DNA from: Methanococcoides orientis
Lineage (GTDB): Archaea; Halobacteriota; Methanosarcinia; Methanosarcinales; Methanosarcinaceae
Direction: 5' to 3'
Assembly (NCBI RefSeq): GCF_021184045.1
Contig: NZ_CP073710.1
Location: 2,242,685-2,306,684, forward strand
Length of the DNA stretch: 64,000 nucleotides
How positions within the stretch are numbered: position 1 is the stretch's first letter; each line of letters starts with the position of its first letter. The notes below the pieces were generated by a model. It did not search any database, was not told the origin of the DNA, and saw only the letters and a list, made by a program, of their open reading frames with translations. The translations under genes and the position numbers were made by a program. Of this stretch, positions 36,121 to 46,756 are shown piece after piece.

Positions 36121-36134
36121 AGTGTAATATAAAG
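36121..36134 (-). promoter_or_regulatory. TATA box of lysC operon
   Basis: On the minus strand CTTTATATTACACT, about 60 bp before the ATG, giving a leader near 35 nt. Identical to the element at 28390-28403. Confidence 0.6.
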
Positions 36135-36195
36135 ATTATGAACGATGAACTAATGTATCTATTTTCCCTTTGTGAAAATAAAAAGAAAGAGTTGA

Positions 36196-37401
36196 TCAGC
36201 TAAACTCTCTCTTGAAGAAGAATGCGGTAAGTGCAAGAAGGAATGCGACTACAATATATGTGAATGCAGTGGACTTTGTTACGTCTTCAACTGAGTCGGA
36301 AATTTCACTGCTGGTATTCTCGGCATCCTTGATGATATCATCAACCTGTTCCGGTACAGGGATTTCCTCTTCGGACACAATATCCTCGGTCGAACTCTCT
36401 CCGTCAACTGTAAATGAGGTCTCTTTTGAAGAGATACTGCCATCTGTTGACACGGTTTCAATCATCACTTCATGAGTTCCCCTATCCAGCTCTTCGGTGA
36501 TTGTCTGGTAGGTTCCTGCATCAACATCATTGCGGACGTCTATGCTGTCCTCATCAAGAAATATCGTTACTTTGGATGCATCATTTTCAAGCTCGTAGGA
36601 AATGATGGCCTTTTCACCATCTCTGACAACGTTTCCTGATAATCCCTGGATGCTGATCTCAACATTACTCTCAACTTCCACATCTTCCCTTTGCGAGATC
36701 TCCTTCAGGAATAGTATATGTGATTCACTGCTCTCAAAAAAGTCATAAACATTTGCAATGAAGATCGTACGGATCTCTCCGTCTACGTTCTTGTAGTAGC
36801 TGAAAATATCCCCTGGTTCCATTTCCTTTACTTCTTTTACCACATGATCGTTCTTTTTCAGTGTTATTGTAATGGTCTCTTCATCCACATCAAGGTCTGA
36901 TGCTGAGAGTGTGTAGCCTTCTTCCAGGTCCATCTCCTCGCCTATGTTCACTGAATCCGATCGGTCATATATCAGGAAATCCTTTATGTCCCTTGTAGGG
37001 TCCCGGAATTGCTCTATCCTTATTTTTGTAGCTGTATTCGTTCCACTGGTGACGAGTTCTTTTGGGGTGACCCGGAAGATAAGGTATTCGTCATCCTCCT
37101 CGTCATTATCCTCTGCTTCAATGGTCAGTATGTATTCAAAAGGATCGTTTTCCTTCCCAGATCCTTCTCCATCTTCGACCAGTTTCCCATTGTGGCGTAT
37201 CTCTACCCAGACATCCCCGTTGTCCTCATTGATATCAACAATTTCAAGCGTATATCCCTGAGCCAATGATAGTTTTGTATTTCTCTCTACGACACTATCT
37301 GAGTAATGTATTATCGGGTCACTTGGATCAAGAGATGCTGCAGGGGTTGCTGCAAACAGTATGACAAATATTGCTAGAAGTACAAAATATATATATTTCA
37401 T
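36196..37401 (-). CDS. Secreted, C-terminally anchored surface protein
   Basis: 401 residues. Signal peptide (MKYIYFVLLAIFVILFAATP), then repeated beta-rich modules starting YTLEIVDIN and YTLSASDLD, an Ig-like module, an acidic Ser/Glu linker, and a final helix (FTYIVVAFLLALTAFFFKREF). The module pairs resemble S-layer-associated domains of Methanosarcinaceae. GGTGAGG lies just before the ATG. Role in the cell envelope inferred. Confidence 0.75.
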   Translation of the reverse strand: MKYIYFVLLAIFVILFAATPAASLDPSDPIIHYSDSVVERNTKLSLAQGYTLEIVDINEDNGDVWVEIRHNGKLVEDGEGSGKENDPFEYILTIEAEDNDEEDDEYLIFRVTPKELVTSGTNTATKIRIEQFRDPTRDIKDFLIYDRSDSVNIGEEMDLEEGYTLSASDLDVDEETITITLKKNDHVVKEVKEMEPGDIFSYYKNVDGEIRTIFIANVYDFFESSESHILFLKEISQREDVEVESNVEISIQGLSGNVVRDGEKAIISYELENDASKVTIFLDEDSIDVRNDVDAGTYQTITEELDRGTHEVMIETVSTDGSISSKETSFTVDGESSTEDIVSEEEIPVPEQVDDIIKDAENTSSEISDSVEDVTKSTAFTYIVVAFLLALTAFFFKREFS

Positions 37402-37519
37402 TAAACCTCACCATTCACGAAGCACATTTAAACATTGTTGAAATGAGCATATTGTCTTTATAGTTTTGTCGATACCTTCATTTGAAGGTTCCGTGTTTAT
37501 TACAAAAAGAGGTGTATCA

Positions 37520-38725
37520 TTGAAATATATTATTCTCATCGGCGACGGAATGGCAGATTTTTCCATGGATGAGCTGGGCGGTAAGACGGTTCTTCAGAGT
37601 TCCAATACTCCTAACATGGACTACATGACCAAAAACGGGCTTGCCGGACTTGCTATCAATGTTCCTGAAGGCTTGCCTCCGGGAAGTGATGTTGCGAATA
37701 TGTCAGTTATGGGTTATGATCCGAATGTCTATTATTCAGGTCGTGCTCCGCTTGAGGCTGCCAGTATGGGTATTCCACTGGAGAAGAACGATGTTGCGTT
37801 CAGGTGCAACCTTATCACAATAAATGATGACCATATTGCAGATCACAGTGCAGGTCACATAACAAGCGAAGAGGCCCGGGAGCTTATGGAATCTATTGAT
37901 AGTGAGCTTGGGACTGATGAGCTGAGGTTCTATCCGGGTATAAGTTACAGGCATCTGCTTGTTGCGTCCAATGATCTTGGTGCTAAGGCAGACTGTACTC
38001 CACCTCATGATGTGATAGGCGGGGAAAGGATGGGGCATATGCCAAAAGGAGATGGTAGTGATGTCCTGTGCAGGCTGATCGAAGAGTCGATACCAATACT
38101 TGAGAACCATCCTATCAATGAAAAAAGAAGAAAAGAAGGTAAGCATCCTGCAAATGCCATCTGGTTCTGGGGTCAGGGTTATGCCCCCTCCTTCCGCACA
38201 TTTGATGAGCTCTACGGTCTCACAGGTTCCGTGATCTCGGCTGTGGACCTGATAAAGGGTCTTGGCATATATGCCGGTCTTGACATTATCGATGTTCCGG
38301 GTGCAACCGGGTACCTTGACACCAATTATGTTGGTAAGGCGGAATATGCAATGGAATCTCTGAAGGATGGGGATATTGTTGTGGTGCATGTTGAAGCTCC
38401 CGATGAGGCAGGCCACATGGGTGACCTGGGTGCCAAGATACAGGCTATCGAGGATTTCGATGAGAAGGTCGTAGGCACCGTTCTGCGTGCTGCAAAAGAG
38501 GATGATGAAGATTACATGATAGTCGTACTTCCGGATCATCCGACACCTATCGTCCTCAGGACCCATACATCTGATCCTGTCCCGTTCCTCATTTATTCAA
38601 CTCTGGAGAACGAGGCTGACGATGTGGAAACATTTGATGAGGATTCCATGAAAGAAGGTTCCCTTGGCATTGTTCGGGGATGCGATATTGTTCAGATGCT
38701 TATCGATAAGGCAAAGCAGGCATAA
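37520..38725 (+). CDS. apgM: Cofactor-independent phosphoglycerate mutase, archaeal type
   Basis: 401 residues from TTG 37520, which follows GAGGTG by 5 nt; upstream in-frame codons are not homologous. Motifs of the alkaline-phosphatase superfamily: [12 protein letters not shown] with the metal Asp, [15 protein letters not shown] with the catalytic Ser, TPPHDVIGG, and [13 protein letters not shown]. It interconverts 2- and 3-phosphoglycerate in gluconeogenesis. Confidence 0.93.
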   Translation: MKYIILIGDGMADFSMDELGGKTVLQSSNTPNMDYMTKNGLAGLAINVPEGLPPGSDVANMSVMGYDPNVYYSGRAPLEAASMGIPLEKNDVAFRCNLITINDDHIADHSAGHITSEEARELMESIDSELGTDELRFYPGISYRHLLVASNDLGAKADCTPPHDVIGGERMGHMPKGDGSDVLCRLIEESIPILENHPINEKRRKEGKHPANAIWFWGQGYAPSFRTFDELYGLTGSVISAVDLIKGLGIYAGLDIIDVPGATGYLDTNYVGKAEYAMESLKDGDIVVVHVEAPDEAGHMGDLGAKIQAIEDFDEKVVGTVLRAAKEDDEDYMIVVLPDHPTPIVLRTHTSDPVPFLIYSTLENEADDVETFDEDSMKEGSLGIVRGCDIVQMLIDKAKQA

Positions 38726-38815
38726 GTTTGCTGCTTGCTATTTTTTCATGACCATTACCTTTTTAACCGTATTTGTCATTTATTCTCTTGCTTAAAATTT
38801 CAGGAGTGGAATTAT

Positions 38816-39277
38816 ATGAAATTCGGTTTAACGCGTAGGGGTTCCTCTGGATTATCCCGCTGGGATCCATTTGAAGAGATAAGGCAGACACAGGAACATC
38901 TCAACCAGTTATTCAGGGAAGTTTCCCCTTTCGGAGGCTGGCCTGAGGGAAGATCAATTGCTCCTCTGATGGATATCAAGGAAGAAGGTGACAATGTTAT
39001 CGTTACTGCTGATCTGCCAGGGGTTGACAAGAAAGATATTGATGTAAGTGTGAAAGACAACATTATTGAGATTAGCGCAGAGTGTGGAAAGGAAAGTGAG
39101 TCTGAGGAAGAAGGTTACACTCAGAAGGAACGGACCTATAGTCGTTTCTCAAGATCTGCTGTTCTTCCATCGAACGTTACTGATGAAGGTGCGAAGGCAA
39201 AACTTGAGAATGGTGTGCTGACTATCACACTTCCAAAGACAAAGATTGAAGAAAAGCCGAAGATCATGATCGAGTGA
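38816..39277 (+). CDS. hsp20: Hsp20/alpha-crystallin small heat-shock protein
   Basis: 153 residues from ATG 38816, just after CAGGAGTGG. The alpha-crystallin domain begins DIKEEGDNVIVTADLPGVDK and ends with LENGVLTITLPK, the A-x-x-x-G-V-L motif. N-terminal region amphipathic (WDPFEEIRQTQEHLNQLF). ATP-independent holdase that prevents aggregation. Confidence 0.93.
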   Translation: MKFGLTRRGSSGLSRWDPFEEIRQTQEHLNQLFREVSPFGGWPEGRSIAPLMDIKEEGDNVIVTADLPGVDKKDIDVSVKDNIIEISAECGKESESEEEGYTQKERTYSRFSRSAVLPSNVTDEGAKAKLENGVLTITLPKTKIEEKPKIMIE

Positions 39278-39446
39278 ACGATCATTCTTCTTTTTTTTTA
39301 TTCCGAACATTGGTTTGTTTGCGGCATCAGTCAGAGTTTTTCGTCATATTTTGCTCGGTCGGGGTAACTCTCATCATCGCCGCGAGTCTGTCTATATGGA
39401 TAGTATTATTTATTTTTGATGCCATTTCACCTTCTGAGGTATCATA

Positions 39447-40214
39447 TTGAGGATGGAACTGTTTACCATAGATGGTTTGCCGCTTATCAAAAAGGGAGAT
39501 GACCTTGCGGCTATGATATGTGAACGTGCGGAACTTGAGGACCATGATTCTGTGGTGATCGCTTCTACTATTGTAGCAAAGGCCGAAGGGGCAATGGTGC
39601 AGAAAAGTGATGTGGTGCCATCCCAGCGTGCAATAAATATCGCAAAGAGGCTAGGTAAGGATCCTGTACTTGTGCAGCTGGTCCTCGACAGAAGCTCTGA
39701 TGTGATCATTGAATTCCCTTTGTTACTTGTGGAGAACCTCAATGGGCATGTGAGCATCAATGCCGGTATTGATGATTCCAATGTGGATGCGGATTATCTT
39801 CTGGAACTTCCACATGATCCGGATGCTTCTGCGAAGGCCATGGGCGAGAGAATAGCTGATCTTTGTGGCAGGGATGTTAGCGTGATAATTACAGATACCA
39901 ACGGAAGGGCTTTCAAGATAGGGCAGACCGGTGTCGCAGTTGGTGTCTATCGCATGCACCCTATCAGGAATTGGCAGGGGGAGAAGGACCTCTTCGGAAA
40001 AGAACTTGAGATCACCGAAGAAGCGATTGCAGATGAGCTCGCAGGGGCTGCAAACCTGCTGATGGGAGAAGCTGCAGGGGGGAATCCTGTGGTGATCGTA
40101 CGTGGTTTTGAATATCATACGAGGGACGATGTTAGTGTAAAGGAGATGTATCGTCCTGAGGATGAGGATATAATAAGAAAAGGATTAAGGTGCCTTCGTC
40201 AGTCCTCTGACTGA
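39447..40214 (+). CDS. cofE: Coenzyme F420-0:L-glutamate ligase
   Basis: 255 residues. [36 protein letters not shown] and [15 protein letters not shown] are CofE motifs. It adds glutamate to F420-0 with GTP, completing the coenzyme used by methanogenesis enzymes. TTG 39447 has GAGGT six nt upstream; ATG 39453 is the alternative. Its 3' end overlaps the convergent deaminase gene by 16 bp. Confidence 0.93.
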   Translation: MRMELFTIDGLPLIKKGDDLAAMICERAELEDHDSVVIASTIVAKAEGAMVQKSDVVPSQRAINIAKRLGKDPVLVQLVLDRSSDVIIEFPLLLVENLNGHVSINAGIDDSNVDADYLLELPHDPDASAKAMGERIADLCGRDVSVIITDTNGRAFKIGQTGVAVGVYRMHPIRNWQGEKDLFGKELEITEEAIADELAGAANLLMGEAAGGNPVVIVRGFEYHTRDDVSVKEMYRPEDEDIIRKGLRCLRQSSD

Positions 40215-40654
40215 AGGTTCACCATTTCGACACCGGCAGCAGCGAAGAACTCCGGGGTGTCGGTATCAGGGTATTTTGTGCTGAATACTACCCTTTTGAT
40301 GTTGGAATTTATTATCATTTTTGCGCACAGTATGCAGGGCTGGTGTGTGCAGTACACAGTTGCTCCTCCTATCCCTACCCCATGAAGTGCTGCCTGTATG
40401 ATGGCATTTTGCTCTGCGTGCACTGCCCGGCATTTCTCATGCCTAGTGCCGGATGCAATATTGTTCTGCTGCCTGATACACCCGATCTCAAGGCAGTGTT
40501 CCATGTTGCTGGGAGCACCGTTGTAACCGGTTGAAAGTATCCTTTTATCACGGACAATGACAGCTCCTACCTTGTTTCTCAGACAGGTGGAACGCTTTGA
40601 GACCACCTCTGCGATCTCCAGGAAATATTCATCAATTGACGGTCTTTCAGTCAT
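40199..40654 (-). CDS. Deoxycytidylate (dCMP) deaminase family protein
   Basis: 151 residues. Zinc motif HAEQNAI near residue 80 and PCILCAKMI near residue 106 are the HAE...PCxxC signature of zinc deaminases; N-terminal [20 protein letters not shown] is typical of the ComEB/dCMP branch. Converts dCMP to dUMP for thymidylate supply. Confidence 0.9.
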   Translation of the reverse strand: MTERPSIDEYFLEIAEVVSKRSTCLRNKVGAVIVRDKRILSTGYNGAPSNMEHCLEIGCIRQQNNIASGTRHEKCRAVHAEQNAIIQAALHGVGIGGATVYCTHQPCILCAKMIINSNIKRVVFSTKYPDTDTPEFFAAAGVEMVNLQSED

Positions 40655-40760
40655 ACATGAAAAGAAAACAGCAAGTAGTATATATAAGTTGTAGTGTATG
40701 GATTGGACATAAACCAGATATTGATATTTGAAATCTTTTCTGATAACGGAGCATCAAAAA

Positions 40761-41663
40761 ATGGGATCAATCCTAACAGAATATCTTGATTCATTCATAA
40801 GGGGGCGTGATGACAAACAGCTTATCACCATTCCCCTCGTAGTTCTGGCACTCGCACTTTTGGTGTCAGTTGTAGTATTTTCAAGCACAGGTGCACCTGT
40901 AAAGCTCGGACTTGAGTTCGAGGGTGGTACCATGATAGCCTTCGAGACGCAGGAAACTGCAGATGTTCTTGAGCAGGCATATTCCGGTTATTCATTGGAT
41001 GATGTCCGTAAGGCAGGAGACCGTGCTATTCTGCAGTTTGGTCCCATGGAAAGTGAAGATCAGAAAGAGCTCGAAAAGGATATAACTTCAAAGTATTCGA
41101 ACGTTGAGATCAAGCAGATCGGTGCACTATATGGAAAAGAGCTTCAGTCCCAAGCATTGAAAGCAATTGGTCTTTCATTCATCGGAATGGCTATAGTCGT
41201 GTTCCTTATCTTCAGGACCGCTGTCCCATCTATCGCAGTAGTGCTTTCTGCAGTCTCTGATATTGCTATCGCTGTCGGTTTCATGAATCTGGTCGGAATT
41301 GAACTTTCTCTTGGTACCGTGGCAGCTTTGTTGATGCTTATCGGGTATTCGGTGGACAGTGACATACTGCTGACAACACGTGTGCTGAAGAGAAGAGGTA
41401 CTGTCAATGAGAACATCGGAAGGGCAATGCATACCGGTCTTACCATGACCACCACAACACTTGCAGCTCTTGTGGTGATGTATCTCGTATCCACATTCTC
41501 ATATCTTGTGACATCGTCAGCTTCCCAGGTCAACCTGCTTTCCGATATATCCATTGTACTGATATTCGGCCTGGCTGCTGATATCATGAACACCTGGCTG
41601 CTTAACACAGGTATACTGAGGTGGCATGTGAACCGCAGCAACCCAAGGGGGCGAAGAGCATGA
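40761..41663 (+). CDS. secF: Protein translocase subunit SecF
   Basis: 300 residues from ATG 40761 (GGAG 9 nt upstream). Six membrane segments, the first after GRDDKQLITIPLVV; D-x-GLEFEGGT motif (KLGLEFEGG) and the conserved block LIGYSVDSDILLTTRVLKRRG. Works with SecD to drive late steps of protein export. In archaea secF precedes secD, as here. Confidence 0.94.
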   Translation: MGSILTEYLDSFIRGRDDKQLITIPLVVLALALLVSVVVFSSTGAPVKLGLEFEGGTMIAFETQETADVLEQAYSGYSLDDVRKAGDRAILQFGPMESEDQKELEKDITSKYSNVEIKQIGALYGKELQSQALKAIGLSFIGMAIVVFLIFRTAVPSIAVVLSAVSDIAIAVGFMNLVGIELSLGTVAALLMLIGYSVDSDILLTTRVLKRRGTVNENIGRAMHTGLTMTTTTLAALVVMYLVSTFSYLVTSSASQVNLLSDISIVLIFGLAADIMNTWLLNTGILRWHVNRSNPRGRRA

Positions 41664-43354
41664 GGGAAGAAGAAGTAAAGAAAGGCCTGAAAAGCGATAT
41701 TCGTGTATGGTTACTGGTAGCAGCGGTACTGTTCTCAGTTGTCATGATACATCCATGGTACTCCTCTGATGAGGGCGCAACTACAGATCTCAATTACGGA
41801 CTTGACCTTGAAGGCGGTTCATGGCTCCAGATCAGACTACAGGGTGCTGTGGCTCAGTTAGATGCTGATATTTCACAGACAGTGCCTGCCATTATTGAAC
41901 CTGTTATTGGATCATCCATTGATGTGAAAAGTGTTACAGGACATACGGGAAGTGGGTATTCTTCCGTTGGCACTACTGTTGTATTTACAACTGATGTATA
42001 TGTTTCAGATCTCCAGATGGACCTTGCAGGTATCGGTGAATCCGATGTCAGTTATTCTGGGAACACTTCCGAGATCATTCTTTATACTAACAAGCAGACG
42101 CTTATCACCCAGTATCTTTCCGATTCACTTGATGCTGAGGTAATTCCTCTCTCTCTTGGTGATTCTGTTGAATATGAGGTCCGTAAGGAGATCTCGCAGG
42201 AGGATCTTCATGTCCTGATGGATGCAGTAGGCGGGTCAATTCTGATAGAAGCAGATGGCACTCCGATATACCGTGAAGGTGTCAGGACCGAGACTCGTGA
42301 TCTTACTCGTGATATTCTCAGTGACAAGCTGAACTCACTTGGTCTTAAGGATATACCTGTACGTACCGTGGGTGAGGATTACATCCTTATTGACTTTGCA
42401 GGTACCGATCTTACAACCGCAAAGGAGATCGTTGAAAAACCCGGTAAGTTCGAGATTCGGGTACAGACGCAGGACAATGAGACTGCCCATGTGCTATATG
42501 GTGATGCGATAGAGAAGGTCGGTGTTGTGACCTTCCACGACGGCCAGTGGCATACTCCTTTCACTCTTAATGAAGAAGGTGCCCTTGCCCTGCAGAAGAT
42601 CGCCATCGAGACCGGTGCGACCAACGATCCTAACTCACACTGGCTCTACATGTATCTTGATGATAACGAGATATATGGTGCCCCGTTAAGTTATTCAGCA
42701 GCTACAAGGCTCACAGAGGTCCCGATCTACTCTTGGGAAGCTTCAAGTGGTCCTGATGAAGAGAGCAAGTCACAGGCAGAGGAGCTTCAGATACACCTGC
42801 GTGCAGGTGCGTTACCTGTGAACGTGGTCCTCATGGGCTCCGGGCAGGTGGATGCGGCTTTGGGTGCACAGTTCAAGAAACAGGCTTTATTTGCCGGGCT
42901 TTTTGCACTTCTTGCAGTGGCGATTGTCGTGTTCAGAAGGTATGGTAAGAAAGAGATCCTGCTTCCAATGGTGGGAACCTCCATCTGTGAGCTCATCATG
43001 ATCCTTGGAGTTGCAGCAACGATCAACTGGCAGCTCGACCTGGCGGCTATTGCGGGTATAATTGCTGCGATAGGTACCGGTATCGATCACCTTGTGATCA
43101 TTACTGATGAGGTGTTGTACGAAGGTAAACTGCCTTCCACAAAAGTATATCTTGAAAGGATCACAAAAGCATTCGGTATAATCTTTGCAGCAGCTGCGAC
43201 AACTACCATTGCAATGTCACCATTGGTCGTTATGGGATTCGGTGCACTCAAGGGATTTGCCATTACCACTATCATTGGTGTGCTAATCGGTGTGCTTATC
43301 GCAAGGCCGGTATATGGTAAGGTCATAAAGGTAGTTCTTGATGAAGCAGAGTGA
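41660..43354 (+). CDS. secD: Protein translocase subunit SecD
   Basis: 564 residues; start ATG overlaps the secF stop (ATGA). First helix, YGLDLEGGSWLQIRL, a large P1 extracellular domain, then five further helices with AAIGTGIDHLVIITDEVLYEG. Partner of SecF. Confidence 0.94.
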   Translation: MREEEVKKGLKSDIRVWLLVAAVLFSVVMIHPWYSSDEGATTDLNYGLDLEGGSWLQIRLQGAVAQLDADISQTVPAIIEPVIGSSIDVKSVTGHTGSGYSSVGTTVVFTTDVYVSDLQMDLAGIGESDVSYSGNTSEIILYTNKQTLITQYLSDSLDAEVIPLSLGDSVEYEVRKEISQEDLHVLMDAVGGSILIEADGTPIYREGVRTETRDLTRDILSDKLNSLGLKDIPVRTVGEDYILIDFAGTDLTTAKEIVEKPGKFEIRVQTQDNETAHVLYGDAIEKVGVVTFHDGQWHTPFTLNEEGALALQKIAIETGATNDPNSHWLYMYLDDNEIYGAPLSYSAATRLTEVPIYSWEASSGPDEESKSQAEELQIHLRAGALPVNVVLMGSGQVDAALGAQFKKQALFAGLFALLAVAIVVFRRYGKKEILLPMVGTSICELIMILGVAATINWQLDLAAIAGIIAAIGTGIDHLVIITDEVLYEGKLPSTKVYLERITKAFGIIFAAAATTTIAMSPLVVMGFGALKGFAITTIIGVLIGVLIARPVYGKVIKVVLDEAE

Positions 43355-43378
43355 TCTGTTCCTTAAGAGGTGTTAATG

Positions 43379-44404
43379 ATGAAGGATATGTGGACTGTGA
43401 AATATCGACCAGAGATGCTTAAAGATGTCCTGGGCAATGAGAATTCCCTCAACGCCCTTGACCAGCTTGTCCGTTCAGGCAACCTGCCTCATCTGGTATT
43501 CCACGGTCCGGTGAACTCCGGTAAATCTTCAACTGCCTTTGCCCTGGCACGTGAACTGTACGGAGATAGCTATGAGAATAATTTCACATACTTCAATGCT
43601 TCCGATTTCTTTGATCAGGGAAAGCGCTATCTTGTTCGTGATAAGCGCTTCACTCATATTATCGGGACGGATGACCCGAAGAAGATCTACTCCAGTGTTA
43701 TTTCCATCTTCAAGACAGTGATCAATGAATTTGCAGGAATGGGTTCAATTGATGCGGATTTCAAGATAATCTTCATCGACAGTGTTGAGTCTCTGGATAC
43801 CAGTGCACAGCATGCTCTGCGTCGTATAATGGAAAAGTATACTCGCACATGCAGGTTCATCCTGTCCACTACTCAGCCTTCAAAGCTGATCTCCCCTCTG
43901 CGTTCAAGAGGGCTGGAGCTATTCTTTACTTATGTTCCCGATGAGGTGCTAAGGTCGTATATAGTTTCAGTTACGGAACAAGAAGGTATTTCCATTTCTG
44001 AGGATGGTCTTGATGCCCTTATGTATTATGCCGGTGGCAATGTCTCAAAGGCTTTGCTGACACTTCAGTTTGCTAATATTAGCAAGCCAGATGCAGAGAT
44101 CACAGGTGAGTTACTATACGAGGAATCCCTTTGTGAGGTTTCTGATAACGTGACAGAACTTCATTCTGCAGCTATCGATCATGAGTTCGTGAAAGCGAGG
44201 AAACTGATCGACACTCTTCTCATTGAGGAAGGGTTTACCGGGGACGAGGTCCTGCAGCAGTTACATTCTGTAGTGGTAAAATCGGACCGTGCCGAATACG
44301 AGATCGCAAAAGCGGTCCGCAGGATAGCAGATGCAGATGCAATGATCATCGACAGCGCGAACGCAAGAATCCATCTGGAATCACTTGTTACGGAACTCTA
44401 CTGA
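43379..44404 (+). CDS. Divergent replication factor C small-subunit-like protein
   Basis: 341 residues, homologous along its length to RFC small subunits (WTVKYRPEMLKDVLGNE at the start). Walker A is GPVNSGKSS, with the Lys kept. Walker B reads FIDSVESL where DE(A/V)D is expected, so the catalytic Glu is gone; sensor 1 reads STTQPSK rather than SCNY-SK. The SRC motif is SRG, with the Arg finger kept. It may act as a non-hydrolysing clamp-loader subunit; Methanosarcina acetivorans has an RFC with three different subunits. Start chosen from AGAGGTG. Position after secD is not informative. Confidence 0.85.
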   Translation: MKDMWTVKYRPEMLKDVLGNENSLNALDQLVRSGNLPHLVFHGPVNSGKSSTAFALARELYGDSYENNFTYFNASDFFDQGKRYLVRDKRFTHIIGTDDPKKIYSSVISIFKTVINEFAGMGSIDADFKIIFIDSVESLDTSAQHALRRIMEKYTRTCRFILSTTQPSKLISPLRSRGLELFFTYVPDEVLRSYIVSVTEQEGISISEDGLDALMYYAGGNVSKALLTLQFANISKPDAEITGELLYEESLCEVSDNVTELHSAAIDHEFVKARKLIDTLLIEEGFTGDEVLQQLHSVVVKSDRAEYEIAKAVRRIADADAMIIDSANARIHLESLVTELY

Positions 44405-44418
44405 ACCGGGAATTTACC

Positions 44419-46065
44419 ATGACATCTCAAGAGGATGAGAATTTCAGGGCTGCATGCCGAAAGTTGCTGGATATGGTACTTGAGGGTAAGGTATCTGGTA
44501 ATCTGGAGCTAAATGAGGCAAAAAAAGCTGTTAGCAAGGAGTTCAGGCTCTCCACCCTTCCAAAGAACCCGGACCTTATAATGGTGGGAACTGAAGAGGA
44601 ACAAAAAAAGGTGCGTGATTCCCTTCGCCGGAAACCGGTCCGTACCATCTCAGGTGTTGCGGTGATCGCTGCCATGACATCTCCTTGTGCCTGTCCTCAC
44701 GGTGTTTGTGTGCCATGTCCGGGAGGCCCGAATTCTACATTCAATTCTCCTCAGAGCTATATGGGTAGGGAGCCAGCCACAATGCGGGCCATGCAGCATG
44801 AGTATGATCCCTATCGGATAGTTTCAGGTCGCCTGTCCCAGCTAAAACAGATCGGGCATGAGGTCGACAAAGCAGAGCTTATCGTCATGGGCGGGACATT
44901 TTCAGCCCGGGCCATCGATTATCAGGAATGGTTCACAAAGCGTTGCCTTGAGGCGATGAACGATTTTTCCGGGACTGGGTGGCGTGATGATGTGCAACTT
45001 ATTGGAAAGGCCCAGCCGTATGTGACGGTCGAGGATGTTCAAAAGGCCAATGAGACCGCAGCTATCAGGAACACAGGTATCACTTTTGAAACGCGTCCGG
45101 ACTGGACTGATGTAGGGCACGTGGACCGCATGCTGGCACTGGGTGCCACAAAGGTCGAGATCGGTGTCCAGAGTGTATATGATTTTGTGCTTGAGAGGAT
45201 GAGGAGGGGGCACACGGTGCAGGAGACTGTGGAGTCCAATCGGATCCTCCGGGATAGTGCGCTTAAGGTCGGTTTCCATATGATGCCCCATCTTCCGGGA
45301 ATGGATTCTGCAAGGGACCTTCGGGGCTTTAAGAAACTTTTTACGGACAGCAGGTTCATGCCTGATTACCTGAAGATATACCCCACTCTTGTCACAGAGG
45401 GCACACAGCTCCACGATATGTGGGGAAGGGGTGAGTATGAGGCACTGGATGATGAAGCTGCCACGGAGCTTCTTGCAGACATCAAGGCCATACTACCAAA
45501 ATGGGTGAGGATGCAGCGTATACAGAGGGATATACCTTCTCCTCAGATCATTGCAGGCGTGAGAAAGAGCAACATCCGCCAGCTCGCAAAGGAGAGGCTG
45601 GAATCAAGGGGTGGCAGGTGCCGGTGTATCCGATGCAGAGAGGTCGGTCACAATGTCCTCAAGGGCAATGAACCAGATCCGGAAAGCATTGAGCTCACAG
45701 TAGAGAGCTATGACTCCTGTGGCGGGAAAGAGCATTTCATCTCATTTGAAGATATGACGAACGATATCCTGATAGGTTTCCTGAGGTTGCGTTTCCCGAA
45801 CTCTCCTCACAGGGATGAGCTACAGGATGCTGCCCTTGTGAGGGAGTTGCATGTTTATGGTTCCATGGTACCTGTGGGCAGGGATGCGAGCAGGACTGAC
45901 TGGCAGCATCGCGGCTATGGTGCGGAACTTCTTGAGAGTGCAGAGAAAATGGCTTTGGAGGCGGGATATTCGAAGATCTCTATCATCAGCGGGATCGGTG
46001 TGAGGGAGTACTATCGCAAGTTCGGATATCATCGTGATGGTGTTTATATGTCAAAGGAAATTTGA
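44419..46065 (+). CDS. elp3: tRNA uridine-34 5-carboxymethylaminomethyl modification enzyme Elp3
   Basis: 548 residues. Radical SAM domain with CACPHGVCVPCPGGP near residue 95 and a C-terminal GNAT acetyltransferase domain (HRGYGAELLESAEKMALEAG). A zinc-binding set (CRCIRCREVGH) sits between. Archaeal Elp3 alone makes cm5U at the tRNA wobble position. Short 14-bp gap after the RFC-like gene, so probably co-transcribed. Confidence 0.95.
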   Translation: MTSQEDENFRAACRKLLDMVLEGKVSGNLELNEAKKAVSKEFRLSTLPKNPDLIMVGTEEEQKKVRDSLRRKPVRTISGVAVIAAMTSPCACPHGVCVPCPGGPNSTFNSPQSYMGREPATMRAMQHEYDPYRIVSGRLSQLKQIGHEVDKAELIVMGGTFSARAIDYQEWFTKRCLEAMNDFSGTGWRDDVQLIGKAQPYVTVEDVQKANETAAIRNTGITFETRPDWTDVGHVDRMLALGATKVEIGVQSVYDFVLERMRRGHTVQETVESNRILRDSALKVGFHMMPHLPGMDSARDLRGFKKLFTDSRFMPDYLKIYPTLVTEGTQLHDMWGRGEYEALDDEAATELLADIKAILPKWVRMQRIQRDIPSPQIIAGVRKSNIRQLAKERLESRGGRCRCIRCREVGHNVLKGNEPDPESIELTVESYDSCGGKEHFISFEDMTNDILIGFLRLRFPNSPHRDELQDAALVRELHVYGSMVPVGRDASRTDWQHRGYGAELLESAEKMALEAGYSKISIISGIGVREYYRKFGYHRDGVYMSKEI

Positions 46066-46214
46066 TCTTGTCTGGCAGATCTATAAGAAAGCCAAAAGCT
46101 ATTGTATTTCTGTAACTCTTCAATACATTTATAATATAGTTGGGTATATTTCACTATAAACCTCTCATTATGATGGGGCCAAGAATTTTGTAATAATTAC
46201 TCGGTGATGTCAAA

Positions 46215-46562
46215 ATGGCCATTGATGATTCCAACGAAGAGATCGTGAGACTTTTGAAGGAGATCAGCGGAAAGCTGGATCGTATCCTTATGCAGGGTAC
46301 ATCTGTGAAAGAGTCGGATGACGGTATCTTTGATGTACTGGATGTAATGACACTGCTCACACTTCCTGATCATCTGCGTGCGACAGCAACGGCTCTCTTC
46401 GAACTGGGGTCGGCAACCGCCGAAGACCTTGCAGAGAAAACTCATAAGGAACGTGCTGTAGAGAGCAATTACCTGAATCAGCTTGTGAGGATGGGGCACG
46501 TTGTTAAAAATCGTTCAGGCAGAAAAGTTTACTTTAGTATAGGGGAAGGTCTGGGCAAATAA
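46215..46562 (+). CDS. Winged-helix transcriptional regulator
   Basis: 115 residues. An N-terminal helical coil (NEEIVRLLKEISGKLDRIL) probably dimerises; the rest is a winged helix (LRATATALFELGSATAEDLAEK, then YLNQLVRMGHVVKNRSGRKVYFS). ArsR/MarR-like. Target unknown; the next gene is a MinD-like ATPase with its own promoter. Confidence 0.75.
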   Translation: MAIDDSNEEIVRLLKEISGKLDRILMQGTSVKESDDGIFDVLDVMTLLTLPDHLRATATALFELGSATAEDLAEKTHKERAVESNYLNQLVRMGHVVKNRSGRKVYFSIGEGLGK

Positions 46563-46756
46563 TTATTCTGATGTTGTCCAGAGATCTATGTGCTCATATG
46601 TAATGTATATTAATGCTTAATAATACTCAATAATTGTTTCATATCAATACGAATCAAGCATATTTGATTTAAACGCAAATTTTCTATGAAATACTATTAT
46701 ATAGAAGTTTATCATCATATCTCATAAGGAATAACATATGCTCATAGGGGATATAA

